In this document: positions 59,961-64,000 of the stretch, piece after piece
Layout: each line of letters starts with the position of its first letter
Position numbering within the stretch: the stretch's first letter is position 1
Source: an uncultured Clostridia bacterium
GTDB taxonomy: Bacteria > Bacillota > Clostridia > Oscillospirales > Oscillospiraceae
Length of the DNA: 64,000 nucleotides
Reading direction: 5' to 3'
Assembly: GCA_932222125.1 (NCBI GenBank)
Contig: CAKNZJ010000194.1
Coordinates: 62,001-126,000, forward strand
Notes under the pieces: generated by a model
The model's database searches: none
What the model was told of the DNA's origin: nothing
Seen by the model: only the letters and a program-made list of their open reading frames with translations
Position numbers and translations under genes: made by a program

Positions 59961-62123
59961 TCAGTTAAACAGGTCGGCGTGTTCCTTAAATAACTCCCGC
60001 ACCCGATCCTTCAGCCGGACATGAGCTGGGTTCTCCAGTTCCGGATCGGCAGAAATTAGTTCTACCGCCGTCTGCTGGGCCTCCTTTAGCAGGGCCACAT
60101 CAGCGGCAAAATCCGCCACCTTGAGTTGAGGCAGGCCGTGCTGACGCTTGCCAAAAAAATCGCCAGGCCCCCGCAGACGCAAATCCTCCTCCGCAATTTG
60201 AAACCCATCGTTGGTTGCACATAGCACCCTCAGCCGCTCCTTAGCGCTCTCACTCCGGCTGGAGGTGACCAGCACGCAATAGCTCCGGTGGGTCCCCCGG
60301 CCAACCCGGCCCCGCAGTTGATGGAGTTGGCTCAACCCAAACCGCTCCGCATTCTCCACCACCATCACAGAGGCATTTGGCACATCTACCCCCACCTCGA
60401 TCACAGTGGTGGACACCAGCACGTCCAACTCCCCGGACCGGAAAGCGGTCATGACCGGTTCCTTCTCCTTGGGCTTCATCCTTCCATGCACCAACCCCAC
60501 CCGCAGATCAGGAAACACCCGATCTCGCAGCTGCTCTGCATAACTTGTCACCGCTTTCAGATCGGGCGCCTTGGCAGAATCCTCTGCCGCCGGGTCTGTC
60601 TCCTCCACAGTGGGACACACGATGTATACCTGGCGACCCTCCTCCACCTGTCTGTGGATAAAGGCATACATCCGTCCCCGCTTATCCTCTCCCACCACAT
60701 AGGTGGACACCGGGGTGCGGCCAGGGGGCATCTGATCCAGGATAGACACATCCAAATCGCCATAGATGATCAAGGCCAGGGTGCGGGGAATGGGGGTGGC
60801 AGACATTACCAGAACATGGGGGGAGAACACCCCGTCGTTGTCCACTTTGTCCGGGATGGAAGGGCCAGTTTCGCTGCCCTCACAGCTTCCCCGGGAAGGC
60901 TGCCTCCACATCCCGCCTCCCTTTGCGGCCAAAGAGGCTCTCTGGGCCACGCCAAAGCGGTGCTGTTCATCCGCGATGACCAAGGCCAGATTGTGGTAAA
61001 CCACATCCTGAGAAAACAAGGCATGAGTGCCCACCACCACATCCAGCTCCCCCGCCGCCAACGCGGACAGCAGAGCCTTTCGGGCCACTCCTTTTACCGA
61101 ACCGGTCAGCAATCCCACACGTATCCCCGCGGGAGAGAGCATGGAATTCATGGTGTGGGCGTGCTGCTCCGCCAACAGTTCAGTTGGGGCCATAAGGGCG
61201 CACTGACAGCCGTTTTTAGCTGCGGCCCACGCTCCAAACGCTGCCACTACGGTTTTGCCGGAGCCCACATCCCCCTGAATCAGGCGGTTCATCGCCCGCC
61301 CGCCGGCCAGATCCACCGCCAGCTCCTCCATCGTCCGGCGCTGAGCATCGGTGAGGACAAAGGGCAGCAGCTTGGCAAACTCCTCCGGCATGCCCCTAAG
61401 CACCGCACCCCTTCCCCTACTGCGGCGTTCCTTCAGCAAAGACAGCCCGCAGGTCAAAACAAACAGCTCCTCAAATACCAGTCGCCGACGGGCCACTGCC
61501 AACTCCTCATAGGAGGCAGGATAATGAATATGTTTTCTGGCGTACTGCGTCTGACACAGGGCATGCTCCAGACGGATCTGCGCCGGAAGGAACTCCTTCA
61601 GCCCATCCAGGCACTCATCCACTGCCCGGCGAGTAAGCCCTGCCAGTAGATTGTTGGAAATACCTGCCGTCAGTGGATACACCGGCATGATCAGACCAGT
61701 ATGCCGTCCGCTCCCCTCCCGTTCGAACACCGGGTTGGTCATGGTTCGGATACGGCCCTGCCGCCCCACTATGCCATAGAACACATAGGTCTCCCCCGGG
61801 CGCAGGGCATCCTTCAGATATGCCTGGTTGAAAAAGGTAAGATGGAGGGTTCCCACATGGTCCACCGCTTTGACCTTCACCAACTCCAGTCCCTTTCTGA
61901 CACGGCTGATCTGCGGGGGCGCGGCCACCATGGCGGACACACAGCATGGGCGGCCCTCCGGCGCATCCCGCAAATCGAAGCATTCCCGGCGATCCTCATA
62001 CCGTACAGGCAAGTGGTTTAATAGATCCCCCATGGTATCCAGTCCCAGTTTTCCCAACCGTTTACCCCTTGCCGGACCTACCCCCGGCAACTGGGTCAGG
62101 GGAGTTTGCCTGGTCAGCGCCAT
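59961..62123 (-). CDS. recG: ATP-dependent DNA helicase RecG with an internal insertion
   Basis: Branch-migration helicase for stalled forks, 720 aa. Wedge/OB domain at about 60-150, Walker A IQGDVGSGKTVVAAFGA, motif II DEQHRFG, motif III SATPIPRTLAL, motif VI with QLRGRVGRG and the TRG-like end. Start ATG at 62123 (MALTRQTPLTQLPGVGPARG) with GGAGG seven bases upstream; the frame to 62234 is rejected. Odd point: between RASLAAKG and PHVLVMSATPIP there are about 31 extra residues (about 399-432) rich in Gly, Ser, Pro and Asp, where other RecG proteins have about five. The frame is intact. Confidence 0.95.
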   Translation of the reverse strand: MALTRQTPLTQLPGVGPARGKRLGKLGLDTMGDLLNHLPVRYEDRRECFDLRDAPEGRPCCVSAMVAAPPQISRVRKGLELVKVKAVDHVGTLHLTFFNQAYLKDALRPGETYVFYGIVGRQGRIRTMTNPVFEREGSGRHTGLIMPVYPLTAGISNNLLAGLTRRAVDECLDGLKEFLPAQIRLEHALCQTQYARKHIHYPASYEELAVARRRLVFEELFVLTCGLSLLKERRSRGRGAVLRGMPEEFAKLLPFVLTDAQRRTMEELAVDLAGGRAMNRLIQGDVGSGKTVVAAFGAWAAAKNGCQCALMAPTELLAEQHAHTMNSMLSPAGIRVGLLTGSVKGVARKALLSALAAGELDVVVGTHALFSQDVVYHNLALVIADEQHRFGVAQRASLAAKGGGMWRQPSRGSCEGSETGPSIPDKVDNDGVFSPHVLVMSATPIPRTLALIIYGDLDVSILDQMPPGRTPVSTYVVGEDKRGRMYAFIHRQVEEGRQVYIVCPTVEETDPAAEDSAKAPDLKAVTSYAEQLRDRVFPDLRVGLVHGRMKPKEKEPVMTAFRSGELDVLVSTTVIEVGVDVPNASVMVVENAERFGLSQLHQLRGRVGRGTHRSYCVLVTSSRSESAKERLRVLCATNDGFQIAEEDLRLRGPGDFFGKRQHGLPQLKVADFAADVALLKEAQQTAVELISADPELENPAHVRLKDRVRELFKEHADLFN
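60825..60928 (-). other. In-frame inserted segment within recG
   Basis: Codes for about 31 non-family residues (including GMWRQPSRGSCEGSETG and SIPDKVDNDGVFS) between helicase motifs II and III. The DNA contains a short inverted repeat CTTCCCGGGGAAG. It looks like a small inserted repeat that kept the frame; exact borders are uncertain by several bases. Confidence 0.55.
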
Positions 62124-62373
62124 TCCTCCACCTCCACATGTGATCTGAGCCCTAGACGGCCAGGACTCAGAAGGGCGTCCTTCTTTCTTAGCTTGGCCCC
62201 CCTCCGGGGACAGCCATGCTGTGATAATCAGCATAATTGTACCACAAACTCCTCCAAAAAAACAGCCCCTTTCCCCTTCCCATCACTCCCCTCCATGGCG
62301 GCAAGACGGAGAATTTAACCACCTTGGTATAAACTGGCTTTTCTCCGTCCACAATAGCTGTGGAGGTGTCATT

Positions 62374-63108
62374 ATGAATAAGAAACGCACATGGTATGAA
62401 AAAGTCGGCGATTTTATCTCGGGAAAGGGATTCTATCTGGTGGTGCTTGTCTGTGTAGCAGCGATTGCCCTATCCGGATTCTATCTGGTGCAGGGCGTTC
62501 GGGGCAATCTGGCCGGCAACCTGGACGATCAGCCGGTGGCGGGCTCAGCCCAAATCACTGAAACACAGAAACCATCACCCACCCCCTCCGTCCAGCCATC
62601 TGTCCAACCCTCGGCACAACCTTCCGCCTCGCCTAAACCCACCGTTACGCCTGAACCCACCGTTACGCCTAAGCCCACCGCTCCCACCACAACCCCTGCC
62701 AGCCTAGTCTTTACATGGCCGGTCAAAGGTACGGTCATCGCAGGCTTCTCCGTGGAAGCCCTAGCCTATGACGAAACGATGGGAGACTGGCGCACCCATG
62801 ATGGCATGGATATTGGCGCTACCCTCGGCACGCAAGTGATGGCTGCCGCCAATGGCACAATATCGGCCCTCTATCAAGATGATCTGATGGGCACCACGGT
62901 GGTGATAGACCATGGAAGCGGACTGACCAGCGTGTACTCCAACCTGGCGGAGGTTCCCACTGTGGCAGTGGGCGACCAGGTGTCTACCGGAGACATTCTG
63001 GGCTCCGTAGGCAACACTGCCGTGGCGGAAAGCGGCCGGGACAGTCATCTGCATTTCGCCATGTACCAGGATAATACCGCCATCGACCCGACAGCTTATC
63101 TCCCCTGA
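62374..63108 (+). CDS. M23 (LytM) family peptidase, SpoIIQ-like
   Basis: 244 aa. Short cytoplasmic start (MNKKRTWYEKVGDFISGKG), one membrane span (about 21-42), a Pro/Thr/Ser linker with tandem repeats (PTVTPEPTVTPKPT), and a LytM domain with Zn ligands THDGMDIGA and DSHLHFAM. Size, single anchor and linker fit clostridial SpoIIQ, the forespore part of the SpoIIQ-SpoIIIAH channel, in which Zn-binding residues are retained, unlike Bacillus; a general cell-wall endopeptidase is also possible. GGAGGTG lies six bases before the ATG; upstream frame to 62221 is rejected. Confidence 0.82.
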   Translation: MNKKRTWYEKVGDFISGKGFYLVVLVCVAAIALSGFYLVQGVRGNLAGNLDDQPVAGSAQITETQKPSPTPSVQPSVQPSAQPSASPKPTVTPEPTVTPKPTAPTTTPASLVFTWPVKGTVIAGFSVEALAYDETMGDWRTHDGMDIGATLGTQVMAAANGTISALYQDDLMGTTVVIDHGSGLTSVYSNLAEVPTVAVGDQVSTGDILGSVGNTAVAESGRDSHLHFAMYQDNTAIDPTAYLP

Positions 63109-63113
63109 CAGCT

Positions 63114-63148
63114 ACGGACCCGACTCTCCAAAGGGAGACCGGGTCCGT
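63114..63148. terminator. Terminator-like hairpin after the M23 gene
   Basis: Nine-bp outer stem (63114-63122 with 63140-63148) enclosing a TCTCC/GGAGA inner stem. No clear T-run. Confidence 0.6.
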
Positions 63149-63264
63149 CTACATCTCTCCCTGGCCGAAGCGCTGCCACACTCCAGTCCCTGCTCTTACC
63201 CAAGACAACCCGCCTGATCCCCACATATACCCGCCCTGACTTGAAGCATACCCTTTGCAGAATA

Positions 63265-63298
63265 TGAAACGGCATGGCCCACAGGCCACGCCGTTTCA
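63265..63298. terminator. Hairpin downstream of spoVT
   Basis: Stem of 15 positions with one mismatch (63265-63279 with 63284-63298), 4-nt loop, 58 bases past the spoVT stop on the minus strand. T-run weak. Confidence 0.55.
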
Positions 63299-63355
63299 TC
63301 AAACATACGGTCACACGCTTACGGATACGGGCGCAGATAAGGCGTGCCCTTTGTC

Positions 63356-63889
63356 TCAGCCTTCCATATGGCGCCCCAGAAACCCGGCCACCGTCTGCGC
63401 TAGCTTTACCTCCACATCACTGAGTGCGGGAGCGTCTCCGTCTGTGACGAAGGTGACGCAACCCAGCACATCGCCCTCAGCTAAGATGGGCACGGCGATG
63501 AGCACCCGGTACTTATCAGTTCCATCGCACAGGGGCACCATCTGCTCTGTCCGGACGGCTTTACGCTCCTCCATAATCTGCTCCACCTGAGTGGAAACCC
63601 GTTTGTCCACTACCTCCCGGCGGGAAATGCCGCCGGCGGCGATACAGCTATCCCGGTCGGTGATGACCGCTGGGATATTTGCCACCCGGCTAATAGTGTC
63701 ACACAACTGCGTGGCAAAGTCGGATACATCGCCCAATTGAGAGTATTTTTTGAAAATCACGCCGCCTTCCCGGTCCGTGTAGATCTCCAAGGGGTCACCT
63801 TCCCGAATGCGCATTGTTCGGCGGATCTCCTTTGGAATCACCACTCGGCCCAGGTCATCAATACGGCGCACGATCCCGGTTGCTTTCAT
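63356..63889 (-). CDS. spoVT: SpoVT, AbrB-type stage V sporulation regulator
   Basis: 177 aa. N-terminal swapped-hairpin AbrB domain MKATGIVRRIDDLGRVVIPK and RRTMRIREGDPLEIYTD; C-terminal GAF domain (DTISRVANIPAVITDRDSCI, VPILAEGDVLGCVTFV). SpoVT modulates sigma-G genes in the forespore. AGGAGG lies seven bases before the ATG. A sigma-G-like promoter is present upstream. The length agrees with Bacillus SpoVT (178 aa). Confidence 0.95.
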   Translation of the reverse strand: MKATGIVRRIDDLGRVVIPKEIRRTMRIREGDPLEIYTDREGGVIFKKYSQLGDVSDFATQLCDTISRVANIPAVITDRDSCIAAGGISRREVVDKRVSTQVEQIMEERKAVRTEQMVPLCDGTDKYRVLIAVPILAEGDVLGCVTFVTDGDAPALSDVEVKLAQTVAGFLGRHMEG

Positions 63890-63923
63890 GGGAATTCCTC
63901 CTGCAGTTTTATTTCTCCAAGGA

Positions 63924-63952
63924 TATTATCCGCAGGATTTGGAAGGGTATAC
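63924..63952 (-). promoter_or_regulatory. Sigma-G-like promoter for spoVT
   Basis: Minus strand GTATA (63948-63952), 17-bp spacer, GATAATA (63924-63930), close to the sigma-F/G forms GHATR and CATWHTA. Bacillus spoVT is a sigma-G gene. Confidence 0.45.
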
Positions 63953-64000
63953 AAAGAGAAGGGCTGGTTTTCTCTGGAAGGCAATATAAAATTTTCATTG

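Noticed and set aside
60288..61649. 453-codon plus-strand open frame opposite recG
   Set aside because: Antisense shadow of conserved helicase motifs; composition is Gln/His/Pro-rich and there is no credible start site.
62581..62690. CRISPR-like or minisatellite repeat
   Set aside because: The short direct repeats code for the Pro/Thr/Val linker of the M23 protein in frame; ordinary low-complexity linker.

Overview
The window looks like chromosome of an endospore-forming Firmicute of class Clostridia, most likely an Oscillospiraceae member (Flavonifractor / Intestinimonas / Oscillibacter type). The reasons are GC-rich coding with good Shine-Dalgarno sites, a split str operon headed by an L7Ae-like gene, a complete V-type ATPase operon, a WalRK-YycHI cluster, sporulation genes (BofA, SpoVT, SpoVB-like and SpoIIQ-like proteins) and several small families typical of Clostridia. 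There is no rRNA operon, CRISPR array or recognisable transposase. One tRNA gene (Gly, GCC) is present. The genus is an inference.

Layout. 1-102 is the end of an AzlD-type permease. 193-5021 (minus) is the translation operon L7Ae-like / rpsL / rpsG / fusA / tuf, with a consensus promoter at the front and a second promoter before tuf. 5247-8849 (minus) holds yqeG-like, a TIM-barrel gene, an M24 peptidase, efp and a zinc-ribbon gene. 8952-14440 has an unknown plus-strand gene, a NodB deacetylase and an Lrp / aminotransferase / ThrH / DUF1015 set. 14506-18561 carries a small membrane protein, Asp23, a FakA-like kinase, a P-loop ATPase and a small conserved protein. 18562-19455 has no large gene but holds a probable structured RNA followed by a 29-codon ORF with a strong RBS. 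19456-22514 has a FUSC-like membrane protein, sfsA and glnS. 22605-24012 is an AT-rich island (formyltransferase, XRE regulator) bordered by a decayed copy of the atpD 3' end.

24061-32914 (minus) is the nine-gene V-ATPase operon G/H-I-K-E-C-F-A-B-D. 33403-36664 has two lipoproteins, tRNA-Gly and a YitT protein. 36680-41007 encodes an atypical type II topoisomerase pair. 41348-43092 holds DUF2508, BofA and a secreted glycosidase-like protein. 43264-47994 is a giant, probably acquired, secreted M26-type metallopeptidase. 48330-55801 (minus) is a Nudix / WalR / WalK / YycH / YycI / SpoVB-like / glutamine-amidotransferase operon. 56119-63889 has a DUF815 ATPase, a Tet(M)-like GTPase fused to a YacP/Rae1-type NYN nuclease domain, recG with an unusual insertion, an M23 protein and spoVT.

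Working together: much of the window is housekeeping (translation elongation, EF-P, tRNA charging, ion-motive ATPase, envelope control by WalRK, sporulation). The most unusual items are the translational GTPase-nuclease fusion, the candidate structured RNA at about 18867-19117, the divergent topoisomerase with Ala at the quinolone-contact Ser position, the in-frame insertion in RecG, and the atpD relic beside the AT-rich island.
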